Positions 43,270 through 54,048 of a DNA stretch of 64,000 nt are shown in pieces. Under the pieces are notes generated by a model, which was not told the origin of the DNA, made no database searches, and worked only from the letters and a program-made list of their open reading frames with translations. Each line of letters begins with the position of its first letter. The stretch's first letter is position 1. The position numbers and the translations under genes are program-made. Origin of the DNA: Oxalobacteraceae bacterium UBA6018. Its GTDB lineage: Bacteria > Pseudomonadota > Gammaproteobacteria > Burkholderiales > Burkholderiaceae_D. Where the stretch lies: NCBI GenBank assembly GCA_002428015.1, contig DIZW01000036.1, positions 1 to 64,000 of the forward strand, written 5' to 3'.

Positions 43270-45675
43270 ATGAACCTCGGCGACGTGCGGATCGGCTGGC
43301 GCCTGCTGGCCAAGGAACCGGGCTATTCGGCGGTGGTGACGCTCGGCCTGGCGGCCGGCATCGCTGCCTGCTTCCTACTGCTCGGGTATGTACGCTACTG
43401 CTTCAACTACGACAGCCAGGTGCCTGACGCGGCGCGGGTGTTCGTCATGCAGCACCGGGTCAACGTGGTGCCGGCGCCGGCCTGGCTGGAAGTGATGCCG
43501 CTGCCGGTACGCGGTGCTGCGCTGCGCAGCGGCCTGGCCGCCGACGTGGTAGCGGCGGTGCCGCACGAGGTCACCTACAAGGTCGGCGTACGGCGCCTGC
43601 GCGGCGTGGTCACGCTGGTCGACCGCGGCTTCGGCGCCATGTTCGCGGTGCGCGCGCTGGCCGGCGACCTGGACGCCGCCTTGTCCCGGCCCGACACCTT
43701 GGCGCTCACCGAGAGCGAAGCCGCCACGCTGTTCGGCAGCGCCGAGGGCGCGCTCGGGCGCCGCGTGGACGCGGACGGGATGCTGCTGCGGGTGGCGGCC
43801 CTCATACCCGACGCGCCGGCCAACAGCACCATGCAGTACCGCGCCCTGGCCGGCATCGGCAGCGCGCTGTGGCCGGAGCCGGTGCGCAGCGCGGCCATGG
43901 CCCAGTGGCAGGCGCTCGGCGGCAAGGTCTACGTACGCACCCGGCCCGGCGTAACCGCTGCCGCGCTGGCGGCCTTCCTGCAGGACGACTTCGACCGCTC
44001 GCCGTGGGGCGCTCTGGCCAGCCCGGCGGACCTCAAGCGCCTGGGCCACGTGGCCGATATCCGCCTGCGCAACGTGCGCGACGCGTATTTCGACGCCGAC
44101 GTCGCCAACCAGTTCCAGAGCGGGCCACGCGGCGAGCGCAAGACCGTGCTGGCGCTGGGCGCGGTGGCGCTGCTGATCCTGGCGCTGGCGGCCACCAACT
44201 ATGTCAACCTGGCTACCGTGCGCACCTTGCGGCGCGACCGCGAGATCGGCATGCGCAAGGCCATCGGCGCCGGCGCCGCGCGCCTGGTCACCATGTTCAT
44301 GGCCGAGTCGATGCTGGTGGCGCTGCTGGCCAGCGCGCTGGGCGTGCTGCTCGCGTGGCTGCTGCTGCCGCTGTTCGCGGCCATGGTCGACCGCCGCCTG
44401 GAAGGCTTGTTCAGTCCCGCCACCCTGGCCGCCACCTTGGGGTGCGCGCTGGCGCTGGGCGCGGCCACCGGCCTGTACCCGGCCGTGATCGCGCTGCGCA
44501 TGCGCCCGATGGCGGCGCTGGGCGGGCGCGGTGATGGCGACAAGCGGCGCGGCCTGTGGCTGCGGCGCGGCCTGAGCACGCTGCAGTTCGGCGCCGCCAT
44601 CGGCCTCACCTGCCTGACCGTGGCGATCGGCTGGCAGGCGTATTACGCCCTCTCGGCCGATCCCGGTTACGACACCAGGCCGCTCAGCGTGCTGACCTTG
44701 CCGCGCCCTACGCCGCGCGGGCAGGCCGTGGCGTTGCGCGAGGCGATCGCACGCCTGCCCGGCGTGGAAGGCGTGGCGGTCACCGGCCTGCCGCTGGGCG
44801 CGACCGGCGTGTTCAAGGGCGGCGGCGGCATCAAGCGCGCGGACGGGCGCGAGCTGAGCGTCAAGCTGCTGTCGGTGAGCGCGGACTTTTTCAGGGTGCT
44901 GGGCGTCGCGCCGCTGGCGGGGCGGATGTTCGACCCGGCCATCGACACGGCGCCGCCGGAGCAGACCCATGCCGCCGTCGTCGACATGGCGGCCGTGCAC
45001 GCGCTAGGCTACCGCGACGCGGTGGACGCGCTGGGCAAGCACTTCGACAATGGCTACTGGACCATCGTCGGGGTGGCGCCGGAGATCCGCGACCGCACCC
45101 TGCGCGAAGCGAAGCAGCCGACCATTTATCGGATGGATGGCAACGACGGCGCGCTGACGATCCGCAGCGCCCTGCCGGCGGCAAGGCTGCACGAGATGCT
45201 GGCGCCGCTGTGGGCGCGCTATTTTCCAGACCATGAGTTCGCGCCGCGCAGCGCGCAAAGCTTCTACGCGGAGGGCTACGCGGACGACCTGCGCCTGGCG
45301 CGCCTGATGGGCGCCGCCAGCCTGATCGCGATTGCCATCGCGGCCTTCGGCATCTACGTGCTGGCCGCCTACAACGTGCAACGGCGCAGCCGCGAGATCG
45401 TGCTGCGCAAGCTGCATGGCGCCACGCGGGCCGCGCTGGCGCGCCTGGTGGGCAGGGAGTTCGGGATGCTGGTGTGCGCTGGCGCGGCGCTTGGGCTGCC
45501 GCTGGCGGGCGTGTTCGGTGCGCGCTACCTGGCCGGTTTCGTGGAACGCGCGCCGATGGGGGTGTGGCCGGGGGTGGCAGCGGTCACGCTGGCGGCCCTG
45601 GTGGCGCTGGCGGCGAGCGCGCGCCACACGCTGGCGGTGCTGCGGATCGCGCCGGCGCGGGCGCTGCGCGATTAG
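43270..45675 (+). CDS. ABC permease with two FtsX domains (MacB-like)
   Basis: The 801-residue protein has a first helix (about 22-40), a large periplasmic MacB-like domain (about 45-275), three helices with the first FtsX domain (TVRTLRRDREIGMRKAIGAG), a second helix and periplasmic domain, and a C-terminal FtsX domain (NVQRRSREIVLRKLHGATRA). With the adaptor and ATPase it forms a tripartite exporter using mechanotransmission. The substrate is unknown; peptides, antibiotics and lipoproteins are known cargoes of relatives. GAGGGGGA precedes ATG 43270. Each relative often has two separate permeases; here both halves are one chain. Confidence 0.9.
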   Translation: MNLGDVRIGWRLLAKEPGYSAVVTLGLAAGIAACFLLLGYVRYCFNYDSQVPDAARVFVMQHRVNVVPAPAWLEVMPLPVRGAALRSGLAADVVAAVPHEVTYKVGVRRLRGVVTLVDRGFGAMFAVRALAGDLDAALSRPDTLALTESEAATLFGSAEGALGRRVDADGMLLRVAALIPDAPANSTMQYRALAGIGSALWPEPVRSAAMAQWQALGGKVYVRTRPGVTAAALAAFLQDDFDRSPWGALASPADLKRLGHVADIRLRNVRDAYFDADVANQFQSGPRGERKTVLALGAVALLILALAATNYVNLATVRTLRRDREIGMRKAIGAGAARLVTMFMAESMLVALLASALGVLLAWLLLPLFAAMVDRRLEGLFSPATLAATLGCALALGAATGLYPAVIALRMRPMAALGGRGDGDKRRGLWLRRGLSTLQFGAAIGLTCLTVAIGWQAYYALSADPGYDTRPLSVLTLPRPTPRGQAVALREAIARLPGVEGVAVTGLPLGATGVFKGGGGIKRADGRELSVKLLSVSADFFRVLGVAPLAGRMFDPAIDTAPPEQTHAAVVDMAAVHALGYRDAVDALGKHFDNGYWTIVGVAPEIRDRTLREAKQPTIYRMDGNDGALTIRSALPAARLHEMLAPLWARYFPDHEFAPRSAQSFYAEGYADDLRLARLMGAASLIAIAIAAFGIYVLAAYNVQRRSREIVLRKLHGATRAALARLVGREFGMLVCAGAALGLPLAGVFGARYLAGFVERAPMGVWPGVAAVTLAALVALAASARHTLAVLRIAPARALRD

Positions 45676-45717
45676 ATTAGCGTAGGCGCGGCGGGTGGGG
45701 GCCCGCCGCGCGGTCCA

Positions 45718-46506
45718 TCAATTGACGGCGGTGAGCTCGATGTCGAACACCAGGCCGGAGCTGCCCGGGATGGCGCCGGAACCGGCGCTGCCGTAGCCCA
45801 GGCTCGATGGCACGACCAGGGTGCGCTTGCCGCCGACCTTGGTGCCGGGCAGGCCCTGGACCCAGCCTTCGATCAGGCTGGTGCTGGCCAGCGTGGCGGT
45901 GAACGCGGTGCCGCTGCCGACCTGGGTGCCCTTGTAGTCGATCTTGGTGGCGTCATACAGCCACAGCGTATAGTTGACGGTGATCGACTTGCCGACGGCC
46001 GCTTCGGCGCCGGTGCCGACCACGGTGTCGACCTTGAGCAGGGCAGGCGCCTCGTACACCGGTGTGACGGCGGTCAGTGTGATGTCGAAAACCAGGCCGG
46101 AGTTGGCCGGAACGCTGCCGTAACCGCTGGCGCCATAGCCCAGGCTGGACGGCAGGATCAGCGTGCGTTTCCCGCCCACTTTCATGCCGGGGACGCCCTG
46201 GACCCAGCCGGCCACCGTCGCGCTGGTGATCAGCTGGACCGTGTAAGCGCTGCCCGTATCGATTTGGGCGCCCTTGAAGTCGGCTTTGGTGCTGTCGTAC
46301 AGCCACGCCGTGTAGCCGACCGTGACGACGCTACCGGCGGCCGCTTCGGTGCCGGTGCCGACCACGGTGTCGGTCTTGACCAGGGCGGGCGCGTCGTACA
46401 CCGTCGCGGCCGCGGTCGAGCCGCTGCTGCCGCCGCCGCCGCCACCGCAGCCGGCCAATGCCAGCATGGCGGTGAAGGCGGCGATCAGGAGGTGCTTGGT
46501 TTTCAT
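45718..46506 (-). CDS. lipoprotein with two FKBP-type peptidyl-prolyl isomerase domains
   Basis: The 262-residue protein has a lipobox (LALAGC) followed by a poly-Gly stretch and two tandem FKBP domains (about 40-148 and 155-262) about 60% alike by eye. Each keeps the Tyr (VGYTAWLYD; VNYTLWLYD), Trp (AGWVQG; EGWVQG), GYG and VFDI landmarks. Both lack the usual FD at the start of the 40s segment (FKGAQID; YKGTQVG), so activity may be reduced. It would act on the periplasmic face of a membrane. Start at 46506 is favoured by AAAGGA five bases upstream; ATG 46512 is too close to it. Confidence 0.87.
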   Translation of the reverse strand: MKTKHLLIAAFTAMLALAGCGGGGGGSSGSTAAATVYDAPALVKTDTVVGTGTEAAAGSVVTVGYTAWLYDSTKADFKGAQIDTGSAYTVQLITSATVAGWVQGVPGMKVGGKRTLILPSSLGYGASGYGSVPANSGLVFDITLTAVTPVYEAPALLKVDTVVGTGAEAAVGKSITVNYTLWLYDATKIDYKGTQVGSGTAFTATLASTSLIEGWVQGLPGTKVGGKRTLVVPSSLGYGSAGSGAIPGSSGLVFDIELTAVN

Positions 46507-46616
46507 GGACATCCTTTTGTTATGTAAAAAGTGTCCAGCAGTGTAGCAGCGAAACTAGCAGCGCTACTGTCGCGCCGATGTCAAAAATTGTTAAGATTGT
46601 GTATCGTATTGTATCG

Positions 46617-46783
46617 CTCAGAGGCTGAGAGTTTTTCGGGCGTGCGCGAGCAGCGCGCCAGAAAGTGGCCGAGCTAGGCGCAAAGCACAGCCATAGCTCG
46701 GGCTATGGCGAGCATTTGCAACGACGCGCGGGCGCTTTCCGGCGTGATGAGCGCGCATGATCGAAAGACTCTCAGCCTCTCAG
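46617..46783. repeat. 167-bp inverted REP pair (BIME) at the 3' end of kup
   Basis: The two ends are opposing copies of a roughly 49-base unit that match at about 39 positions; each begins CT(C/G)AGAGGCTGAGAG. The middle holds a smaller hairpin (CATAGCTCGGGCTATGG). The right-hand unit matches the repeat beside the RayT gene at 53159 in 38 of 46 positions. The terminal CTGAG contains the TGA stop codon of kup. Confidence 0.85.
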
Positions 46784-48657
46784 ATCTCGACCTGGGTTCC
46801 CAGCTCGATCACCCGGTTGCTCGGGATCTGGTAGTAGTCGGCCGCGCCGCGGGCGTTGCGCGACATCGCCACGAAGAAGTGTTCGCGCCACGGCGCCATG
46901 CCGGTGCCGGGGGTCGAGATGACGGTCTGGCGCGCGATGAAGAACGAGGTCTCCATCATTTCGAACTCCATGCCGTGCTGGGCGCACTGCTGCAGCACGC
47001 GCGGAATGTCCGGCTCGTCCTTGAAGCCGTAGTACACATTGACCTGGAAGCAGTTGTGGCCCAGCGCCGTGACCTGGGCCTGCTCTTCCGGCGCCACGTA
47101 AGGCACTTCGCGGATATGCACGGTCAGGAACACCACGCGTTCGTGCAGCACCTTGTTGTGCGACAGGTTGTGCAGCAGCGCGTGCGGCACGCCGTCGCTT
47201 TCGCCGCGCAGGAAGATGGCGGTGCCGTACACGCGCGCCGGCGGCGCCACGAACAGCGACTGCAGGAAGTCATCGAGCGGAATGGCGTGCTTCTGCAAAT
47301 TCTCGAACACCAGCTGGCGCCCACGCTTCCAGGTCATCATGGTGGTGAACAGGATGGTCGCCAGCAGCAGCGGGAACCAGCCGCCGTGCAGCAGCTTGAG
47401 GGTGCTGGCCGAGAACAGCATGACGTCCAGTACGATGAAAAAGCCGGTCGCGCCGATGCACAGGGCCAGCGGCAGGTGCCAGCGGTAGCGCGTCACGAAG
47501 AAGGTCAGGATGGTGGTGCACAGCATGGTGGCGGTGACGGCGATGCCGTAGGCGCCGGCCAGGTTGTCGGACGAGCCGAAGCCGATCACCGCGACCAGCA
47601 CCACGATCAGCTGCAGCCAGTTGACCGCGGGGATGTAGATCTGGCCGATCTCGCTCTCGGAGGTGTGCAGCACGCGCATGCGCGGCAGCAGTCCCAGCGC
47701 GATGGCCTGCTTGGTCATCGAGAAGGTGCCCGAGATGGTCGCCTGCGAGGCGATCACGGTGGCCATGGTCGAGAGCAGCACCAGCGGGAAGATGCTCCAG
47801 GCGCCCAGTTGATGGAAGAAGGGGTTGCCGATGAAGTTGGGATGGGCGATCAGCAGCGCGCCCTGGCCCAGGTAGTTCAGCGCCAGCGCCGGGAAGGTGA
47901 TCATGAACCAAGCGACCCGGATCGGCCGCTTGCCGAAGTGGCCCATGTCGGCGTACAGGGCTTCGGCGCCGGTGAAGGCCAGCACCACCGCGCCGAGCGC
48001 GACGAAGGCGATGTAGCGGTTGGCGATCATGAACTGGAGCGCGCGCAGGGGGTTGAGCGCGTCCAGGATGGCCGGCTGGGCCACGATGTTGTGCACGCCC
48101 ATGACGGCCAGCGCGATAAACCAGATCACCATGACCGGGCCGAACCAGCGCCCGATACCGGCCGTGCCGCGCCGCTGCACCGAGTACAGCGCCACCAGCA
48201 CGACGATGGTCAGGGGCACCACGTAGCGCGCCAGCGAGGGCGCGGCCACTTCCAGGCCTTCGATGGCGCCGAGCACCGAGATGGCGGGGGTGATCACGCT
48301 GTCGCCGTAGAACATGGTCGCGCCCAGCACGCCGAGCACCATCAAGGGGAAATAGAAGCGCGAGTGGGTGGTGACCGAGTTCAGGGCCAGCGCCATCAGC
48401 GCCATGATGCCGCCTTCCCCGCGGTTGTCGGCGCGCAGCATCAGGCTGACGTACTTGAGCGAGACGATCATCGTCAGGCCCCAGAAGATGAGCGAAATGA
48501 CGCCGATCAGGTTGGCTGTCGACAGCTGCAGGCCGTGTTGGGGGTCGAAAATGGTTTTCAGCGTGTACAGCGGGCTGGTGCCGATGTCGCCGTAGACGAT
48601 GCCGACCGCGGCCAGCGTCAGTGCCACCAGGCTGCTTTTCTTATGTTCCGAGGTCAA
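46780..48657 (-). CDS. kup: KUP-family potassium uptake protein
   Basis: The protein has the KUP N-terminal motif VGIVYGDIGTSPLYTLKTIF, about twelve helices and a C-terminal cytoplasmic domain. It is a low-affinity K+/H+ symporter of the inner membrane. The start is taken as TTG at 48657 (625 residues), which puts the family's usual TSEHKKSS sequence at the N-terminus; an ATG at 48729 would add 24 residues not typical of the family. The stop codon lies in the end of a REP element, so the last residues may have been set by that insertion. Confidence 0.9.
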   Translation of the reverse strand: MTSEHKKSSLVALTLAAVGIVYGDIGTSPLYTLKTIFDPQHGLQLSTANLIGVISLIFWGLTMIVSLKYVSLMLRADNRGEGGIMALMALALNSVTTHSRFYFPLMVLGVLGATMFYGDSVITPAISVLGAIEGLEVAAPSLARYVVPLTIVVLVALYSVQRRGTAGIGRWFGPVMVIWFIALAVMGVHNIVAQPAILDALNPLRALQFMIANRYIAFVALGAVVLAFTGAEALYADMGHFGKRPIRVAWFMITFPALALNYLGQGALLIAHPNFIGNPFFHQLGAWSIFPLVLLSTMATVIASQATISGTFSMTKQAIALGLLPRMRVLHTSESEIGQIYIPAVNWLQLIVVLVAVIGFGSSDNLAGAYGIAVTATMLCTTILTFFVTRYRWHLPLALCIGATGFFIVLDVMLFSASTLKLLHGGWFPLLLATILFTTMMTWKRGRQLVFENLQKHAIPLDDFLQSLFVAPPARVYGTAIFLRGESDGVPHALLHNLSHNKVLHERVVFLTVHIREVPYVAPEEQAQVTALGHNCFQVNVYYGFKDEPDIPRVLQQCAQHGMEFEMMETSFFIARQTVISTPGTGMAPWREHFFVAMSRNARGAADYYQIPSNRVIELGTQVEI

Positions 48658-48804
48658 GGTCGCACCCGATTGTTGTTTTGCCGCGTTGCACCATAGAGCA
48701 CGGGCCCGAAAAAGGCAAGCGCTATTCATGGTAAAAGCGGGCCTTCGAGCAGCTTCAGCTTAACTCAGCGATAATGGCAGGCCAACCGATTCTGATTGCT
48801 GCCC

Positions 48805-49668
48805 ATGCGTTCCGGCGTCCTGTCCGCAGCCCTGGCGTTCCTGGCCTGGGGTTTGTTCCCACTCTATTTCCACGCGCTCAACACGATCGCGCCGCCCCAG
48901 ATCCTGGCCAGCCGGGTGGTGTTCTCGGTGCTGTTCCTGGCCATCGTGCTGACCTGGCGCCGCCAGTGGGGATGGGTGGCCGCGCTGCGCGGCCAGCCGC
49001 GCGTGGTGGGCAGCTTCATGGCCAGCTCGCTGCTATTGTCGGGCAACTGGCTGCTCTACATCTGGTCGGTCAACAACGGCCACGTGATCGACGCCAGCCT
49101 GGGCTACTTCATCAATCCCCTGATCAACGTGATGCTGGGCTACCTGGTGCTCAAGGAACGCCTGCGGCCCGTGCAGTGGCTGGCCATCGGCATCGCCGCC
49201 GCCGGCGTGCTGTGGCTGGCCTGGCAGGCCGGGCACATGCCGTGGATCGCGCTGATGCTGGCCCTGTCCTTCGGCGCCTACGGCCTGATGCGCAAGACCG
49301 CCGCCCTGGGCGCGCTCGAAGGCTTGTCGTTCGAGACCATGCTGCTGCTGCCGTTCGCCGGCGCCTACCTGGTCTGGCTCAGCATGCACGGGCAAAATGG
49401 CTTCGTCAACGCCGGCGGCGGCACCCGCGCGCTGCTGGTGGCGGCCGGGCCGATCACCGCGATTCCCCTGCTGCTGTTCGCCAACGGCGCGCGCCGCATC
49501 CCGCTGTCGGTGCTGGGCCTGCTGCAATATATCGGCCCCACCATCCAGCTCGCGCTCGGCATCTACCTGTTCCACGAGGCCTTCAGCGGCGCCCGCCTGG
49601 CCGGCTTCGCCATGATCTGGAGCGCGCTGGCCCTGTACGCGGCGGAAGGGCTGGCCCGGCGCGCGTGA
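48805..49668 (+). CDS. rarD: EamA transporter RarD
   Basis: The 287-residue membrane protein has ten predicted helices and the RarD pattern: GLFPLYFHALNTIAPPQILASRV, SGNWLLYIWSVNNGHVIDASLGYFINPL. RarD proteins are drug/metabolite transporters whose substrate is unclear. ATG at 48805 was chosen over an upstream TTG because it opens the first helix. It is divergent from kup. Confidence 0.92.
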   Translation: MRSGVLSAALAFLAWGLFPLYFHALNTIAPPQILASRVVFSVLFLAIVLTWRRQWGWVAALRGQPRVVGSFMASSLLLSGNWLLYIWSVNNGHVIDASLGYFINPLINVMLGYLVLKERLRPVQWLAIGIAAAGVLWLAWQAGHMPWIALMLALSFGAYGLMRKTAALGALEGLSFETMLLLPFAGAYLVWLSMHGQNGFVNAGGGTRALLVAAGPITAIPLLLFANGARRIPLSVLGLLQYIGPTIQLALGIYLFHEAFSGARLAGFAMIWSALALYAAEGLARRA

Positions 49669-49747
49669 CGGGGCTACTGTTCGCGGCCCTTTTATCGTAT
49701 CCTGTCCACCTTCCCACCTCTTCGAATTAACCCGAGATAATTCCCTA

Positions 49748-51415
<1,668 letters not shown>

Positions 51416-51430
51416 GCGCCCGCGCAATAG

Positions 51431-51470
51431 AAAAAGCCGCCCGGTCAATCGATCCGGCGGCTCTTTTTTA
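51431..51470 (+). terminator. terminator after ettA, usable from both sides
   Basis: AGCCGCCCGG and CCGGCGGCT pair (one bulged C) around a 9-base loop, with A5 before and T7 after. It serves ettA and may also end the facing PEP-CTERM gene. Confidence 0.85.
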
Positions 51471-51527
51471 TCCTGCCTGCGTCCAGCCGCACGCGCCCCT
51501 CAGCGCGTGCGGCCCTTGGCGATGAAC

Positions 51528-52325
51528 TTACTTGGCGCGCACGCGGCGAACGGCCGCGAAACCGGCCAGGCCCAGGCCCAGCAGCGCCAGCGAACCTGGC
51601 TCAGGCAGGTCGCCGGTCACGGTGTTGCCGTTCGAAAGCAGGCTCGAGAAGCCAGGCATATAGTCCGAACCGGCGTCGAAGTAGCTCTTGGTAAAGCCGA
51701 GCGCCGCGAAGTAGCCGGCCTGGTCGTAGGCCTGGTGGGTCCAGCAACCCAGTACTGGCGGCTGGGTGAACCCATTCTGCACGCCGCTGGCCGTGACCAG
51801 CTCATTGTCGGAGCAGCCGACGCCGCCCAGGCCGCCCGCGTAACCCTGCACATGGCCGTTGGCGCCGCCCACGCTGCCGACGGCGAAATCCCACTCGGCG
51901 CCGCCGGTGTAGTTGCCGATCATGATGGTGCCGCCGGAAGCGAGGTAGCTGCTCACCGCGGTTTTCGCGGCGGCCGAGCTCACCAGCGAATCGTTGGCGG
52001 AGCAGCAGCCGCCGCCCGCCTCGAAATACACGGCGACGTATTGCGACAGGTTGCCGGCATCGGCCACCGAGGAAAACTTGCTGATGGCATGGGTGTTGGA
52101 CACAATGCCGTTGAGCGAATCGCCGATGAAGGCGATGCTGCGTGCGTCGTTGCCACCGATGGCGGAAAAGGCCTGGTCGCGGTAAGAGGCGGCGGCGGCG
52201 TCAAACGCACTGTGGAAGCCGATCGCGTCGCTGCCTTCGAGGATGACAGTCGCTTGCGCGGTGCTGGCGGCGAAGACGCTGGCCAGCGCGATGCTGAAGG
52301 CGGATAACAGTCGTGCAAATTTCAT
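51528..52325 (-). CDS. PEP-CTERM sorting domain protein
   Basis: The 265-residue protein has a signal peptide (ends STAQA) and a C-terminal PEP-CTERM signal: PEPGSLALLGLGLAGF followed by RR. Such proteins are cut and anchored by exosortase and accompany exopolysaccharide. The body has a Cys-rich, Gly-rich region (EAGGGCCSAND; CSDNEL) and no known catalytic domain. GGGAAA stands before the ATG. No exosortase is in the window. It is expected at the cell surface or in the extracellular matrix. Confidence 0.9.
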   Translation of the reverse strand: MKFARLLSAFSIALASVFAASTAQATVILEGSDAIGFHSAFDAAAASYRDQAFSAIGGNDARSIAFIGDSLNGIVSNTHAISKFSSVADAGNLSQYVAVYFEAGGGCCSANDSLVSSAAAKTAVSSYLASGGTIMIGNYTGGAEWDFAVGSVGGANGHVQGYAGGLGGVGCSDNELVTASGVQNGFTQPPVLGCWTHQAYDQAGYFAALGFTKSYFDAGSDYMPGFSSLLSNGNTVTGDLPEPGSLALLGLGLAGFAAVRRVRAK

Positions 52326-52658
52326 TTGATTTTTCCCTAGATTAGTTTTATGAGGATACGGCTCCCACCACTTAGCAGAAAGTATGCCAGTTTATTAAGA
52401 TGGTTTAAAAACAAACACTTGGCGCCAACGCTTGCCGCTCATCAAAACAAGTGTAAATTTCTTCGACATTTCCAATTAACATAGATGATTGCATGCAATA
52501 AATAGCAGCGGTTTCATGGCAATTTGAGTCGCCTTTGGGCAAGCGTGCTTCGGAAATCGTTGAGTTTATGTAAAATTCGACAAGTCTTCGATGACTACAC
52601 CATTGCACCAACCGCGCACGACGACCGTCGCGCCGCCAGAGACCGAAACACAGGGACC
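52326..52658. other. 333-bp gene-less region between the PEP-CTERM gene and rayT
   Basis: The left half is A/T-rich and holds the sigma-54-like promoter and inverted repeats listed separately; the right half leads to rayT with no strong promoter seen. No small gene was supported. Confidence 0.5.
52374..52389 (-). promoter_or_regulatory. sigma-54-like promoter of the PEP-CTERM gene
   Basis: Read on the minus strand, TGGCATACTTTCTGCT keeps the GG and GC pairs at the sigma-54 spacing and most of the consensus. The RNA would start near 52363, leaving a 38-base leader to the ATG. Upstream lie TTGGCGCCAA (52419-52428) and wider arms ACACTTG/CAAGTGT (52415-52421 and 52448-52454), possible activator sites. 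Confidence 0.55.
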
Positions 52659-53162
52659 ATGAGCGACTACCGTCATAACCGCGTACCGGGGCAAACCTAC
52701 TTCTTCACCGTCCGGCTGCTGGATCGCCACAGTACGCTGCTGACGGATCACATTTCGGCCTTCGGCGAGGCAATCCGCCAGGCCCGCACGCGCAAGCCAT
52801 TTCATGTGGACGCCTGGGTGGCCTTGCCGGACCACGCGCACGCGATCTGGACCTTGCCCCCAGGCGACGCCGATTGCGCCAGCCGCTGGCGCGCGGTCAA
52901 GATCGCCTTCTCCAAGGCCCTGAGCAAGGCGAGCCGTTCCGCGACTGCCGGGGGCGGCATCTGGCAGCGCCACTATCTCGACTTCCCGATCAGCAGCGAC
53001 GACGATTACACGCGCCTGGTCGACTACGTGCACACCAATCCGCTGCGCCACGGCCACTGCCGGAACATGGAAGACTGGCCGTGGTCCTCGCTGCACCGCT
53101 TCGTCGCGGCCGGGCTGATCGCGCCGGCCCAACGCCAGGGCGCCGACCGCCCGCTCCTCTGA
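52659..53162 (+). CDS. REP-associated tyrosine transposase (RayT, IS200-like Y1)
   Basis: The 167-residue protein has the Y1 single-strand transposase landmarks: HAH in LPDHAHAIWTLP, the Tyr of the DYVHTNPLRHGHC segment, and the DWPWSSLHRFV box typical of RayT proteins. RayT enzymes move or spread REP sequences. GGGA lies before ATG 52659. Its stop codon TGA is formed by the CTGAG end of the REP copy that follows, matching the family's usual gene-next-to-REP layout. Confidence 0.92.
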   Translation: MSDYRHNRVPGQTYFFTVRLLDRHSTLLTDHISAFGEAIRQARTRKPFHVDAWVALPDHAHAIWTLPPGDADCASRWRAVKIAFSKALSKASRSATAGGGIWQRHYLDFPISSDDDYTRLVDYVHTNPLRHGHCRNMEDWPWSSLHRFVAAGLIAPAQRQGADRPLL

Positions 53163-53224
53163 GCGCTTGAGAGTATGTCGATCATGCCCGCTCATCACAC
53201 CAGAAAAAACGCTCAAGCACTGAG
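53159..53224. repeat. REP element beside rayT
   Basis: The 46 bases from 53159 match the unit at the 3' end of kup in 38 positions, including the conserved core TCGATCATGC-CGCTCATCAC. The element continues to a CTCAAGCACTGAG end at 53212-53224, an inverted partner of its CTGAGCGCTTGAG start. Confidence 0.85.
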
Positions 53225-53227
53225 ACG

Positions 53228-53263
53228 AAAAAAAACCGCGCGGGGTATGGAACCCGGCGCGGC
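53228..53263 (-). terminator. terminator of the beta-barrel gene
   Basis: On the minus strand a G+C-rich stem (CCGCGCCGGG with CCCGCGCGG, one bulge) is followed by eight or more T. It also faces the rayT end, directly next to the REP. Confidence 0.85.
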
Positions 53264-53293
53264 TTTGTTCACGCCCGAAGGCGCTCGGATTGC

Positions 53294-53854
53294 TTAGAAC
53301 GCGTAACGCGCGCCCACGGTGATGGCGTCGGCTTTCGCGCCAAAGTCCTTCTTCTTGCCATAACGCTCGTATTCCAGGGTCAGCGCGACCTGCTTGTTGA
53401 TGTTGAACTGGCCGCCCAACGCGCCGTACAGGCCGGTGTTGCTGTCGCTCCAGCTCGTCGCAGGCGTGCTCATGCTGACATTCGCCTTGCTGTGCTCGAC
53501 GCCGAGCTTGCCGTACACCGAGAACTGTTCGTTCACCGGCATGTTGGCCTTGGCCGCGACATAATAGCGGTCGCCGTCAGAATTGATGCTGCCAGGAACA
53601 CCGCCGACGGTATAGCTGCCGTTTGACTTACGCACGCTCGTGTAGCCCGCTTCCACGCCCCACATCGGGTCGATTTCATAGCCACCGAAGATCTTGCCGG
53701 AGGCTTTCCAGCCGTCCGCGCTGGTGCTGCTGGCACCGCCGACATTGAAGGTATGGTCCGACGAGGACACGCCAAGACCGATGTAGCCGCCTTCGGCATG
53801 GGCGGCGCCCATTGCGGTGGCGCCGGCGATCAGTGCAAAAATAAGCTTTTTCAT
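53294..53854 (-). CDS. small outer-membrane beta-barrel protein
   Basis: The 186-residue protein has a signal peptide (KKLIFALIAGATAMGAAHA) and alternating strands ending ITVGARYAF, with the C-terminal Phe of outer-membrane proteins. The pattern (GGYIGLGVSSSDHTF, YGKLGVEHSKANV) fits an OmpA/OmpW-like eight-strand barrel. No function can be given. AAGGA precedes ATG 53854; an ATG at 53893 would spoil the signal peptide. Confidence 0.87.
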   Translation of the reverse strand: MKKLIFALIAGATAMGAAHAEGGYIGLGVSSSDHTFNVGGASSTSADGWKASGKIFGGYEIDPMWGVEAGYTSVRKSNGSYTVGGVPGSINSDGDRYYVAAKANMPVNEQFSVYGKLGVEHSKANVSMSTPATSWSDSNTGLYGALGGQFNINKQVALTLEYERYGKKKDFGAKADAITVGARYAF

Positions 53855-54048
53855 ATGCGGATTCCTTTTTGTAGATACGGTCTGATCCGCCATTCACAGT
53901 GAATCGCGGAGTAGTCAAGATAACATCGTGAAAAATGCACGTCCGTCGGCATTTCGTAAGATTTGTATCGAGATGTAAGCTACAGACGAGTTTAATGACC
54001 CGCCGTTCAGCTATATGTACACGGCAAATGGCGTTAGATAGAGTGTAA

